NCBI GenBank assembly: GCA_900073065.1
Contig: FJOG01000035.1
Coordinates: 490,317 to 554,316, forward strand
Direction of reading: 5' to 3'
Origin: Phialocephala subalpina
Taxonomy: Eukaryota; Ascomycota; Leotiomycetes; Helotiales; Mollisiaceae
DNA: 64,000 nt
Position 1 is the first letter of the stretch; every line of letters starts with the position of its first letter. The notes beneath the pieces are model-generated. The model was given only the letters and a program-made list of their open reading frames with translations. It was not told where the DNA came from and searched no databases. A program made the translations under genes and the position numbers. This document shows positions 12,209 through 22,632 of the stretch, in pieces.

Positions 12209-12573
12209 CTTGTTGCGATGAGGTAGAAGACGAGTCGAAGATTAGAGCGAAGTCAAAGATATTTGTAAGAAAGTGCGCCAGATAGTTTGAAGAACAGATT
12301 CACGTGGGATATGTATTCAAAACAGGCATACAAACGAAGATGAAGTGTTACAAGGCATATAGAATAAGACATAACTCAAGCCTGGGAGAGTTTACAAGTA
12401 TATTTTCTCAAAGCTTCAAGACTTTGAAGGTGGGGATATGGGTGCTTCTGCATTTGCTACTCTTACGTTCGTCTCCATTTCCTCAAAAGCTCAAAATAAT
12501 CGCCTCTGCTTTATGATAATGTTGCTCCGAATCCCAATGATCAAAAGCAAAACCCAAATACTCTACATTTCTT
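12209..12573. other. Intergenic between cluster copies C and D
   Basis: No recognisable feature; presumed promoter of copy C and 3' region of copy D. Confidence 0.35.
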
Positions 12574-13195
12574 TTATGCCATAACCCATCCTTCTTCTCC
12601 CTCAATCTCCTTCTCCAAGCCAACATCAACCCAGCTTTCTTCGTGAACTTCATCCTCCTTCACCTCTTCCTTCGACTTAACCGCGTTTTGGGAGGGCTCA
12701 CTGGTGTGAATTGTAGGGAGTACAAAGGCACTGATATGCGCTTGGCTTTCTGGCAAGGTATTGGCGGTCGTGTTGATCTTGTATGCTGGCGGTGGATGGT
12801 TGCAGTCATAGCAATTTCTCTCGGTGAACATGACCTTCGGAGTCAGTGCTACATTGTCGCAATGTACTTTACTGGGTGGGACTCCCTCACAGTCGATGTG
12901 TGTGATGTAGTGGAGGTTAGTGATGTGACCGCAACTATACTCTGAAAGAGGAGTTAGAAAAGGGTGTACAGAAGGTAGCTATCAACGATAGGAAACAAAC
13001 AAAGACAGTCGACTTACGGATAGATGTGGTGTAGCATTTCTCTCTTTTCGGAGCCTCGATTTTGTTTTCTTCCATGCTTTCACTGATTCTGAAGCCCGAA
13101 GAGACTTGAGGCAAGCGTGCTGCTAACTTGCGTAGACGGCGGGAATGCGAGACCTTTTTTGCGTGCTTAGTAACTTTGTTGTCTCGAGAGGGCAT
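12574..13195 (-). CDS. Small Cys-rich CGH-motif protein, copy D
   Basis: Exons 13195-13018 and 12941-12574 give about 181 residues. Exon 1 is basic (Lys/Arg rich, with a run SRRLRKLAARL), unlike the other copies, and ends with KREKCYTTSI. After the phase-1 intron come QYSCGHITNLHYITH, then C-x8-C and C-x2-C (NCYDC). The tail carries EESWVDVGLEKEIEGEEGWVMA, so it has two acidic-Trp motifs, the second at the extreme C-terminus. The exon 1 basic stretch might be a nuclear signal (inference). Splice sites are canonical and the frame is intact. Function is unknown. Confidence 0.75.
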
Positions 13196-13671
13196 GATGA
13201 TGATTGGAGGATACGTGAAGCCTGAACTTCGGGGGCGTCGTTACCAATAGGGTCGGGTTGGTGGATGTCGAGACCAAGGTGGAGATTCAGGTTGATAAAG
13301 TTTCAAAGATCGAGAAGCACAATCTCAAGATGACCACCTGTCAGTCTCTGAAGTTAGTGGATATTGGGAAAAGCTACGGACCTACCTTGCGCTCAAATGT
13401 GATAATATGAGAATCTAGTAATGCTGAAAGGTGGGCTTACCTGATCTCGCAGCCTTCGAGACTTAAAAACAAAGGACGAGTACTTTCGCGTTTGCATTTT
13501 TTCAGTATCTTCTAGACAGATTTAACTTGCCATCCCTCAAGGACCACCCTCACCCCAACCCCCAACGCCACGAAAGATCAAAGACTCCCATATTGACAGC
13601 AAATCCTCCAGCAAGTTGTATAAAAACAGAACACAGAGTTCCTCCACGACCATCATAGCTAGAAAAGCTTT
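13196..13671. other. Intergenic between cluster copies D and E
   Basis: No recognisable feature. Confidence 0.35.
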
Positions 13672-14414
13672 TCAAACATTAACCCATTCATCATCCTTGC
13701 CATCCATACTCTCGAGATCCTTCTTGCTGACCTTCTCCCACTCGTCCTCACCCGCCACATCCTCCCAATCTTCATCGGTACCTGCAGTACACTTCTTAAT
13801 GATGCGGAAGGGGCGGGGAGGGACCATGATGCCACATTGAGTACGCTTTGACTTGTTGTTCGGTGGTGTGGCTGGAGCTGGAACCGAGATCTTGGACATT
13901 GCAACAACCTTTGCAACTTCGACGTTCTCGCTAGCCATCATGGCAGCACATTTTCGGCATTTTCTCTTGACGGGAAGAACCTCTCGCTGAGTGGCCGTGT
14001 TGCTACATTGGCTTTGGCCAGATGGGATGCCTTTGCAGTTCATATGGGTGACGGGAGTGAGGTCGAGACGGTGGCCACAAGTGTACTCTATAAAGGAGTT
14101 AGCAATTGCTGCATGATAAGCGACGGCTAATGGTTAAAGGGGCTGAATCTTGCCGCATTTGATGTTCAAGTCGTGTCGCAAGTGCTCACCTGAGGACAGG
14201 CGATGCGGATCACGTTTGAAGGGCCGGCAATCTGCATAAGGAACAAAGCCAAAATGGGAAGTAGAAGAAGACAGAACATACCAAGACTTTCAAGATAGCA
14301 CTTAGCACTCTCTGGTACTATGTTATCCTTGTCAACGCTATTGACGGCGACAGCTGCGGCAGTCGTGTAACGCAAATGCGGGGCCATGAGGCTGATGGGG
14401 TGCGCTCCAGACAT
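13672..14414 (-). CDS. Small Cys-rich CGH-motif protein, copy E
   Basis: Exons 14414-14282 and 14087-13672 give about 182 residues. Exon 1 ends with SAKCYLESL, close to the SAKC of copy B. After a phase-1 intron comes EYTCGHRLDLTPVTH, then NC, QC and C-x2-C (KCRKC). The tail has EDWEDVAGEDEWEKV and ends DDEWVNV, so three acidic-Trp motifs. The intron (194 nt) is longer than in the paralogues, which may reflect a small insertion. The frame is intact. Function is unknown; the shared architecture makes it a clear paralogue of copies B, D and F. Confidence 0.72.
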
Positions 14415-14883
14415 CGTGGTCGATAGAGGTTAAAGGGGGGTTGGAAAGGAATTCCGTGAAGTTTTGAGAGAGTTGATTTGAAGGTATCGTTCTGGAAGAG
14501 GTCGTCCTTGAGGTTGTACTTTTCGTGGCCGCGATTAATGAAGTCTGGAAGATCGAAGGACGCGAAGTCCACGATATCCTACGCGCTCCCCTACTAGCAA
14601 ACACGGAGGACGGCATGAGTTTATCCGATGTTCCAGAGCAGGTAGATAAATGAAGTCAAGACGCTGGCAACCAGAGGAAGACCTAAAGGAAAGTAAATTA
14701 TAAGTCATGCTTCCGGCGTTTACAATAGCGTTTTCCCACATAATCTGGGACGCTTGAAAGAGAAAGTTGGATGCTTTTGCGTTTTCATTTGCTACTGTTC
14801 CGCTGAAAGAAACAAAGGATGGGAAACTCCACTTGTTCGAGCTATTATCAATACCTCTCCACACGACCAAATGCCCAAAACTC
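14415..14883. other. Intergenic between cluster copies E and F
   Basis: Minus-strand open frames near 14320-14890 look only partly coding and match nothing I recognise. They could be a relic of another cluster exon. Confidence 0.3.
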
Positions 14884-15360
14884 CTACTTGCCATTCATCA
14901 ATGCTAGAACCCAGTCCCCATCTTCATCCTCGTCCTCATCCTCAAGTTCCACCTCGATTTCCAGACCAATGTCCTCCCATCCGTCCTCTCGGACATACTT
15001 TTCTAGCTTGACTACCTCCTGTGTGAGGGTGGCTGGCTTCTTCATAGCGGCCAGGTCCTTAGGAGATTGAAGAAGGGTCTTTGTTACGAGGTGCGCATCT
15101 GCGGCATTTCTCATGAGCACGAAAGACCAAAAGCACTGCTGCCACAGCGTTGCAGTGACCTTGGCCAGGAGGCACTCCGTCGCAAGGCCTAGCATGGTAG
15201 TAGGCTTTGGATGCTACCAGGTGACCGTAGGTGTATTCTGGTAGAAGAGTTAGCAAGTATGGTACAAATAGTGAGTACCGTAGACGTAGATGCGCAAAGA
15301 TTGAAAGAAAGCGGACACACCGATAGCATGACGTTGGCACTTAGCGTCTCCCGGGACCTC
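14884..15360 (-). pseudogene. CGH-cluster gene copy F, frameshifted; first motif Cys replaced by Tyr
   Basis: An exon ending at 15321 carries GDAKCQRHAI, matching the K-C-x6-I ending of the paralogues' first exons. After an intron (donor GTGTGT) the exon starting at 15237 reads EYTYGHLVASK: the Cys of Y-T-C-G-H is Tyr here. Then come PC, HC and KCRRC as in copy E, but this frame stops at about 15060. The family tail, VREDGWEDIGLEIEVELEDE and the ending DGDWVLALMNGK at 14884, is in another frame, so a one-base shift near 15060-15100 separates body and tail. The start codon could not be placed; the upstream limit given is approximate. Confidence 0.55.
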
Positions 15361-15746
15361 GCCCAGACCTGCCTCGACTTCTTGACCGCTCAGGAAGGTG
15401 GGAACAGCACTGGTGGGATGCAAGCGCAAATAGTGTACGTCCCATAGCGGGAACGAGTTCAGGAGGAAGATGAGAGACTGGTTGAGAAGGAGAAAGAGTT
15501 GGAGGTGATAATTGAGGATATGGCTATCAAATTGGGACTTTGAGGGAAACCAACTAGAGGAGGGAAGCTTGTTATGGTTGGTCTGAGGGAACTATTTGCT
15601 GCCTAGGAAGAATTACAGTGGTAGCCTCAGACGACAAATTTGAAATCTTCGCCTCCAATGCGGTCAGTCAGCATTGTCGCTCTGGTCAGTGGAGACTTGC
15701 CTACATATTCAGTACCGAGGACCCGCGATTATCGTGGCGTCCATAA
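15361..15746. other. Intergenic; may contain the unresolved 5' end of copy F
   Basis: Open minus-strand frames extend upstream of copy F but no start codon could be chosen. Nothing else was seen. Confidence 0.3.
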
Positions 15747-17801
15747 TTAACCCAATATCAAATCAATACGCTCTAACGCCTGGCAATCCCAAATATCCTT
15801 CATCACTCGACCAATGCCTTTCCGGTAGGCGACGCCCTCTTTCCATTCAATCCACAGGACGTTGTAAAATTCATACATATGGTGCTCCGGCTTCGGGCGC
15901 TCTCTCATTTCCCATTCAGGGAGGTCGAGGTCTTCTATACTATTCTGTGCATGTCCACGAGAAATCGCAACTAGTTCGCACCATCTCTCTTGGAATACCT
16001 TTGCTGGTTCGTAAGAAATAAGGCTGCCCTTGAGTGGATCTTCATGCAATTGAATGGCTCCTGCCCATGCCCCGCCATGGTCGCGAAGTGAGAAGGACAT
16101 ATGGCCACGCGAAATTTTCTCACCCAGCAAAAGCCAGGCCTTATCTATTTCACATGACAGGAATGTGGCCGCAGGACAGAGTACAGGGTCTTGCCCTTCA
16201 CTACAAAGTGGTATAGGATACCAGAAAGCAGTCTCAGGGACAGACTCATGTCTGTACCAGTAACGGGGCAAGGCGCAGCTGTCGGAGGGGCATCCATCAA
16301 CGGAGAATCTAGATCCAGCATCCCTTAGTAGGTCCGAATAGCATTTCTGGTTTGTCCAGCCTGGTGGAGGTTGTCTATCTTTGCCGAAGAACTCCTCTCG
16401 AAAGTTAAGCATTGTGCTTTCGACTGGCTTTTTCGTTTGCTTCCCTGGCTCATAGCTATGCCATTTGACGAGAGGCGTGATCCGATAGTTTTTGCCAGGA
16501 TATGAGAAACAGTCTGATTTATAGTCGCAACCAGTAAGCCAACTTTTTGGATCGATCTCACCTCGCCATCCAGCCCAAGACCAGCTTGGTAGGGAAGACC
16601 TAACCGCCGAGTTCGTCGGATGTCTGCGCTCAAGTAGACCGTATGGCCGCCAAAGAAGCGCCATATCAAAGAACATGACGGGAAGACCACAAAGAAATCC
16701 CCCGTCAAATATACTACTGAGCGAGTACGTTATACCCGCGAACGCACGCAGAACATCTTCTGGTTGTGTGAGGAGCTTAGAGTTGAAAGCACTAACGATC
16801 TCGTTGTATTTTTGAAGGTCAGGATAGCGAAGTTGGAATAGCATTTGGTGGGTTCTGATGGTGGAGTATTGGAGGTCCTGGCTGATGGTTTGATCAAGGC
16901 CTTCGTACCAGACTCCACAGTCGCACTCCCATCGGACGGTTCCCTCATAGAAGATAATCCTTCTATTGGAAAACAGATGCTCCTGGAATGTCCAAGCTCG
17001 CCCACTCCAAATAGATTGTCCCGCTCTTGTAGGTCGTCGAGATTCAATAATTTTCAAGCCTTTTTGAAGCTCATAAACACGCCGAGGGAGATGCCTTGGC
17101 AGTGATACCTTAGGCAAGCCCCGTAGACCATAAAGAGGATTTGTTCCATCTTCAGATATGATAGTTACATCGGCTTTTGCGAATATGGCAGCCATCTGAT
17201 TGAACTGCTCTTGTTTTCTGGCTTCGTCGCCGTTCTGAACAATGCAAAGAGAATCAACCCATAGATATTGCTCACCGAGGATCTTGACAAGAGCCATCGC
17301 ATCCTTAATTGTCTGAGGTATTTCAAGGACCCCGCTAATATTAGAGAACGCATTATCATATTGGAGCTGCTGTAAGTTGCTTTCCAAGGTTCTGAAAAAA
17401 GGGATTTCACCCCAAACGTAGCTCAGGGCAAAGTAGGATAATTCAGGCTGAGCGGGGATCAGACATTGACGCCATGTATCAATGAGCCACTCCGGGTTAC
17501 CATCAGGAAGAGAGCTAATAGCAGGTCGCTTTCGACAATTATTGCCTTGATTATGGTCACAAGTGTTCTTCCATCGCTGGATCTCCCTTTTGTTGATCCA
17601 GTGGCGGTTCAAGATCTTTCCATGACCTACAAACCGCTTCCCGACTCTCCTCCGGACAAGCGCTAAGTCAGGAGATTGTGGACCTGAAAAAGGATTGTCC
17701 CAAGACTCTGCAATTAACTTCACGCAGGGCTGTCCGCTTAATTTGTCGATGTAAAATCCGTGGATAGTTTTCTTGGCCCAAGGTGGTGGAAGAAATTTCA
17801 T
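15747..17801 (-). CDS. HET-domain (heterokaryon incompatibility-like) protein
   Basis: Single exon of 684 residues from an ATG at 17801. The HET domain begins near residue 122 with FALSYVWGE, followed by the hallmark block YLWVDSLCIVQNGDE (about 181-195) and the SGRAWTFQEHLFSNR block (about 266-281). The distal half has the CDCGVWYEG and 'SWSWAGWRGE' segments typical of fungal HET proteins. HET-domain proteins trigger programmed cell death in vegetative incompatibility and related allorecognition. Which partner this one responds to cannot be told from sequence. No additional NACHT, ankyrin or WD domain is seen. No frameshift or stop, unlike many neighbours. Confidence 0.92.
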   Translation of the reverse strand: MKFLPPPWAKKTIHGFYIDKLSGQPCVKLIAESWDNPFSGPQSPDLALVRRRVGKRFVGHGKILNRHWINKREIQRWKNTCDHNQGNNCRKRPAISSLPDGNPEWLIDTWRQCLIPAQPELSYFALSYVWGEIPFFRTLESNLQQLQYDNAFSNISGVLEIPQTIKDAMALVKILGEQYLWVDSLCIVQNGDEARKQEQFNQMAAIFAKADVTIISEDGTNPLYGLRGLPKVSLPRHLPRRVYELQKGLKIIESRRPTRAGQSIWSGRAWTFQEHLFSNRRIIFYEGTVRWECDCGVWYEGLDQTISQDLQYSTIRTHQMLFQLRYPDLQKYNEIVSAFNSKLLTQPEDVLRAFAGITYSLSSIFDGGFLCGLPVMFFDMALLWRPYGLLERRHPTNSAVRSSLPSWSWAGWRGEIDPKSWLTGCDYKSDCFSYPGKNYRITPLVKWHSYEPGKQTKKPVESTMLNFREEFFGKDRQPPPGWTNQKCYSDLLRDAGSRFSVDGCPSDSCALPRYWYRHESVPETAFWYPIPLCSEGQDPVLCPAATFLSCEIDKAWLLLGEKISRGHMSFSLRDHGGAWAGAIQLHEDPLKGSLISYEPAKVFQERWCELVAISRGHAQNSIEDLDLPEWEMRERPKPEHHMYEFYNVLWIEWKEGVAYRKGIGRVMKDIWDCQALERIDLILG

Positions 17802-18907
17802 GATGAAATGTTCGTGCCGAGTACATTCGCCGGCAAATACTTGTTCGGTCGTTCCAAGCTTGATTCGAACATCCTCATAAATGGGCGATTTGAATATGCG
17901 TAGGATGCTAATGCATACATCGCATGTAGGCGCCTACGTACAAAATGTAAGCATGGGTACCTATATCTAATGTCGAGAAGCTGTGGTCCTAAGTCATATT
18001 GGAAAGTCTTTCGGCAACTATTGCTCTCATCTTATCCGCAAAAGGAATATTTTACGCCATTAATAGCATGAGAACAGTCTTCTCCTAAAATAGTGAACCT
18101 AATAGACTAGGGAATTTATTATTACATTTTTGGAGAATGAAATCATTTCTGTTGCCAGGCGAATATCAGGCTGAGCAAGATATAGGTTGTGTTTTCGGGG
18201 TCGAAATAGATCGATTTCATTTATCCCAGCAACTTTGACTTAAGGGACGAAGATAAGCAACTAATTGCACCTTCCGGTCAAAAAGCAAAGCTCGAATGTG
18301 TACGGGAAATTGGGATAGTATTGCAAGACACTGAGGTCTTTAGGTAGATGTTCAATAGTGTGCTACGTCACGGTCCACTAAACCAAAACGGGAAGTAACG
18401 TTCCAGTCAACAGGAAAACTATAGCCATGGCCCAGCTGGCCCGGAAAAACAACCTCTGCCCAGCCTGCCCAACACCTGCCCGAAAACAATGTATTGCGAT
18501 TCTATTGGCCTAGTATACCCAATAAATGCGCGCAATTCATTCTGCGACCGGGATTGGCCCCATAAAATGTAGTGGCTGCCCAAGCTGCCCAGCCTACCCA
18601 GCCTGCTCTGAGCCCCAGGACAAATCCAGAGCTGTTCGCGGTAAATAAGCCAACATAGGATATCCTCTCTCTTAGTTCTTAGGGCATGGGACACTCGCCC
18701 TCGAGGCAACGGGGTTTCACAACCATAAATTGTAGCAGGCACAGCGCCCCTGTGGTATCAATACATTCGATGCGCCTCGTCATTACCATTACCCATACTA
18801 TACTCATCATTCTCATCTCCATTCCAGCCATAATCGCAGCCAGGCCTCTCTTCCATCCACCCAATGCCCAAACCAGAACTCCATCCCATGAAAAGATACC
18901 AGCACAA
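17802..18907. other. Intergenic with CTGCCCA-type imperfect repeats
   Basis: No gene. Between about 18430 and 18625 there are repeated short strings of the type CTGCCCA/CAGCCTGCCC on the plus strand in two groups about 110 bases apart, compatible with a small decayed repeat element. The rest is unremarkable, AT-moderate spacer. Confidence 0.4.
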
Positions 18908-21900
18908 TCAGACCACAAAAGCCTTACTTCCCTCCACCAGCCCATCCATCATCTTGGTAATCACTGCCCATGCCGGGGAAAATCTGTACGCTTCATCTAA
19001 AGCAGGGATCGTACCCAGCTTATTCTGATCACTCCATAAACAAACCACTCTACCGCTTCGTCCCTCGTCGCCTTCGTTCTTGCCGTCACTGACTGGCCAT
19101 TCAACATCAACGACCCAAGGGCGGTTCCAATCTCTATGCCAGAGCTTGATCTGGTCACTTCCACTCTCTGGAACATCAGCCCAGCGAGGATCTGTTGGTG
19201 CTGCACCGTGAACGTGGAATCCTGTGAAGGGAGCATCGAAGCGGATGATGCAAGCTTTGGTCTCTCGACCTTGAATGCGGAAGGTGGCTTTGTTTGAGCC
19301 TGGTGCTCGGGTCACGTTGTAGTGTAACCAGTCCTGGTAGCCTTTCTCTGGAGGTACGCCTTCCTTGACATTGGGCACGACTTGAGGAGCGAGACCTTCG
19401 TAGGAGCAGAATTTTAAGCCAGCGCGGATTTCTGGCCTCGCCTTGCATTCGATGGTTTGACCGGATGCGGAAGGGATGTTGGAAATTACGCTTCGCACGT
19501 ATTCTTCCAGACCGGAAATAGTGACATGGTTGATGCCGCTGTCGAGATCGACTATTTGCTGGAAGTATGCTTTGTATCGATTCTGCTCGGAAAAGGGGAA
19601 TGCGACCAGGTTGTAGATTAGGGTACCGATGAAGACAAGGAATAGGAAACTTGGAAGATGGGCTGTGATGCGATGTACGAAGGGCGTGATCGGCAAGATG
19701 ATTAGGATCGAGAAGAGAGCTACGACCAGGTATGGCAAGAGCAGAGGGCTCCCATCAGAGCCAGTCTGCGCTGTAGCAGTTACCAGCAAGAGGCCGACTT
19801 GAGCAATGATGATGAGAATAAATGGGCCAAGGAGGAGGAACTGGATGAGCCATATCCAGCTAGGTAACTTAGCGGACCATTTCTGTTCTTCGCCAAATGC
19901 ATGGTACTTGCTATGAGCATCGTCAACGGCACCATCTGTCATTGTCTGGGATGTGATCGACTGTCTGTAACCTCTGGAGAACCTGCTTCCTAAGAAAGTA
20001 CGATGGCCATGGCCATTGCCACCTACAAGAGGCGTAGTTTCGCTGGGTTCAGCCTCCTCCTCATCATTGCCGCCATCATTCGTAGAGATCACACCATCGT
20101 TGTTAGGGATAGTGTTCAAGGCATCTCGGGTTTCTTGTTCTTCATGTTCATCCTCGACAATGGTACTCTTTCTCGGCAGTGCGAAGAGCTCGCATAATCC
20201 GATCAGAGTAGCCAGGAATATAGCAGACTCATAGATCACAAACATATAGCCGCCACTAATCTTGTACCGGTCCTCGAACACAGTCGCAGCAACCAAGAGT
20301 CCCCAGCCGAATATGAACATCCAGGTCAAAGCGTAGACCCTATGCAGAGCTGATGGTCGAACAAAGTTGCATCCAGCCATGAGGAACCAGAATACACAGA
20401 AGAAGAGACTGAGAGACATTGTCCAGACGACATACTGCGATGAGTATATAATCATGGGATTGACCTTACGAAGCAAGAACGCAGCCCCAAAGGTGATCGC
20501 CGCCGAGACAATGAACACAATTGGGAATCTGAAAGCACCTCTCCATCCTTTCAGCGAAACTGCAGCATCGCTGCCTCCACCTTCGGGGTTGATAGCCCCA
20601 GCGAACAGGTAGTACTTGTCTGACCGGACCAAGAGATAGGAGATGATGGCCAAGATTAGAGGAGACGCGATGAGAAGAGCTAGGGACCAGCCAAAGAGTG
20701 TTCTGAGACGGAAGATAGCCATGGCGCTTCCAAAGAGGTCGAACCAGACGCCATCACTGCCTGAGCCATTCTTGACCTTGCCTGCAGCGTTGTCCCCACG
20801 ATTACCTATGAACTCGCTGGTTTGAGCAGTCAAATACTTCATAGTTTCCACCGAGGCAGAAAGCATGTGCCATAACGAGGCTTTCGAAGCATGTTTGGCA
20901 TCATCCTGATTGGTATGATATCTCGCTCTTGGTTCCCAGAATGCAACATCCAGTCCTCGGTATCCTTCCGCACGGAAGACGACATAGTCGGTCTCACTCC
21001 TGACGAAGCCCAAAGCAAATCCATCAGCACTCACGACGGTTCCGAAAGGATGTTTGGCCTTGCCGTATGCCCGTGTCACCTCGGTATCTGTGCTACGGAA
21101 CAAAGTGGCCCTGCCTCCAGCTCCAGCACCCTCCAGATTCAAGAAGGCGTGGACGAAAGATGCCATTGGGTGTGAGAGAAATGCCTTGGCTCCGTATAGA
21201 CCGTCTTCCTCTCCATTATTCAAGAGCACCACGACGCCTCTCTTCGGAGTATTTCCTTCGGTGGTGAAGTAATTGATCAACTGTAAAGCCGTGATAACAC
21301 CCATTCCATCGTCTGTGGCGCCATATCCGGTTGACACGCTGTCGAAGTGGGCATTGACCATAATACCACCCTTCCCGAATGTCCGTGGTGTGTAAGGGGG
21401 AACCGGCTTCCACCACTCGCCATCTTCATCTTCAGTCCCTCGAATGTATACAATTATGTTGTTTCCTTCGAAATATGTGCTGATCCCAAGTCTCCGTCCA
21501 CTAACACCAATGCTGGTGAGGGCTGTGCTTGTATAGTTTGCAACCAGGTCACTGAATATAACAGCAGTAGGTGCTGTGGCTCGCGTTCGAAGTTCTTCAT
21601 GTTCGGTAGGGTTTGACTCGGCGTCTGCAGATGCAGAGGATGTCTCGTCTGCAGGTGCCAGAGACTTTGGCGGCGCCGCAGCATCCCAAGGTGGGGAATT
21701 TGTCTCCTCAGACTGGAATGGCACACCGTTGCTCCCCAGTATGCCCTCGATCCTCCTCAACAGCCAATTCCTGATATCATCGTTCCGCCGACTGTTGAAG
21801 GGGTGATAGCCATTGCTCAGCTCGTCCAAGTCCAACCATGCCTCAGTCAGGTTGAGGCCTCGGTACTCCGTGGGATTCTTAGGAGCAGCTGGGACGGTTT

Positions 21901-22000
21901 CGTGAATGACCAGAAGAGGTATAAGAATGGCGAGATAAACCACAACTGTGGTCAATGTCACCGACATAGGAACGAATGCGAAAGGGTTGTAGCATTTCAT
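18908..22000 (-). CDS. PFF1: Vacuolar membrane protease, M28 metallopeptidase family
   Basis: Single exon of 1030 residues; fungal PFF1 proteins are typically of this length. A first transmembrane segment lies at about 13-32. The M28 zinc peptidase domain follows with VNAHFDS (His218, Asp220), a bridging Asp at 230 (TDDGMG), NNGEEDGL (Glu264 catalytic, Glu265), NLEGAGAGG (Glu290) and YHTNQDD (His362), so all expected ligands are present. From about 430 to 810 there are multiple hydrophobic helices separated by an acidic cytosolic loop. The C-terminal region is lumenal-like. The product is expected in the vacuolar membrane with the peptidase domain in the lumen. The gene is intact and lies head-to-tail with the HET gene. 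Confidence 0.96.
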   Translation of the reverse strand: MKCYNPFAFVPMSVTLTTVVVYLAILIPLLVIHETVPAAPKNPTEYRGLNLTEAWLDLDELSNGYHPFNSRRNDDIRNWLLRRIEGILGSNGVPFQSEETNSPPWDAAAPPKSLAPADETSSASADAESNPTEHEELRTRATAPTAVIFSDLVANYTSTALTSIGVSGRRLGISTYFEGNNIIVYIRGTEDEDGEWWKPVPPYTPRTFGKGGIMVNAHFDSVSTGYGATDDGMGVITALQLINYFTTEGNTPKRGVVVLLNNGEEDGLYGAKAFLSHPMASFVHAFLNLEGAGAGGRATLFRSTDTEVTRAYGKAKHPFGTVVSADGFALGFVRSETDYVVFRAEGYRGLDVAFWEPRARYHTNQDDAKHASKASLWHMLSASVETMKYLTAQTSEFIGNRGDNAAGKVKNGSGSDGVWFDLFGSAMAIFRLRTLFGWSLALLIASPLILAIISYLLVRSDKYYLFAGAINPEGGGSDAAVSLKGWRGAFRFPIVFIVSAAITFGAAFLLRKVNPMIIYSSQYVVWTMSLSLFFCVFWFLMAGCNFVRPSALHRVYALTWMFIFGWGLLVAATVFEDRYKISGGYMFVIYESAIFLATLIGLCELFALPRKSTIVEDEHEEQETRDALNTIPNNDGVISTNDGGNDEEEAEPSETTPLVGGNGHGHRTFLGSRFSRGYRQSITSQTMTDGAVDDAHSKYHAFGEEQKWSAKLPSWIWLIQFLLLGPFILIIIAQVGLLLVTATAQTGSDGSPLLLPYLVVALFSILIILPITPFVHRITAHLPSFLFLVFIGTLIYNLVAFPFSEQNRYKAYFQQIVDLDSGINHVTISGLEEYVRSVISNIPSASGQTIECKARPEIRAGLKFCSYEGLAPQVVPNVKEGVPPEKGYQDWLHYNVTRAPGSNKATFRIQGRETKACIIRFDAPFTGFHVHGAAPTDPRWADVPESGSDQIKLWHRDWNRPWVVDVEWPVSDGKNEGDEGRSGRVVCLWSDQNKLGTIPALDEAYRFSPAWAVITKMMDGLVEGSKAFVV

Positions 22001-22632
22001 GATGTCGCCGTGCCTGTTGCTAGTACAATAGGCTGTCGATGTACTCGTGCGGCGAAGATAGGAAGAATGCTAACAATGTGCCATTTGAGGATGTGAAGCT
22101 GTAGCAGATAGAGCGGGAGGCAGACAATCTGCAAATAACAGATTCTTGAGCAACGATGCCCGAGATAAAGCTTCAATGTCGGTGGTACCTTGTGTGATTC
22201 AGGTAATGAGGGTGGCTGACGCCGTGATAGCTTAAGCTCTAGCGGGGTCAAGGCACTTGCAGGGGTCGAGGACGCTAACGACAATCTTCACCTCGATTTA
22301 TATCTGCATTTTCATTTCCGTCCTCATTATACGCAACCTAATGAATGAAATCATCACACATCAACACGACATTACCGCTATCAACAGCCAAGATGGCTTT
22401 TGATGTCCGAAAGAAGGGAGGCACAAGCAGCTGCGAGGAGGGGGAAAACATGCCTACCTTTGAGACAGGCGGCAGTTTGACAACACGTTTGGAGTACGAG
22501 CTTCTAACGAGCAGCCACTCGACCCTTCTTGATATCCTGTTTTTTTCAAGTCGTTGGGGCTTTCACATTTCGGAAGCACAGTATGATTGGCTGATTATTT
22601 TCTCGTTGACTTTCTTCATTTATCTTGCAAGT
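22001..22632. other. Upstream region of PFF1, no gene seen
   Basis: Contains the presumed PFF1 promoter. A plus-strand frame from the ATG at 22393 with one hydrophobic stretch runs into the adjacent pseudogene and was not accepted. Confidence 0.35.
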
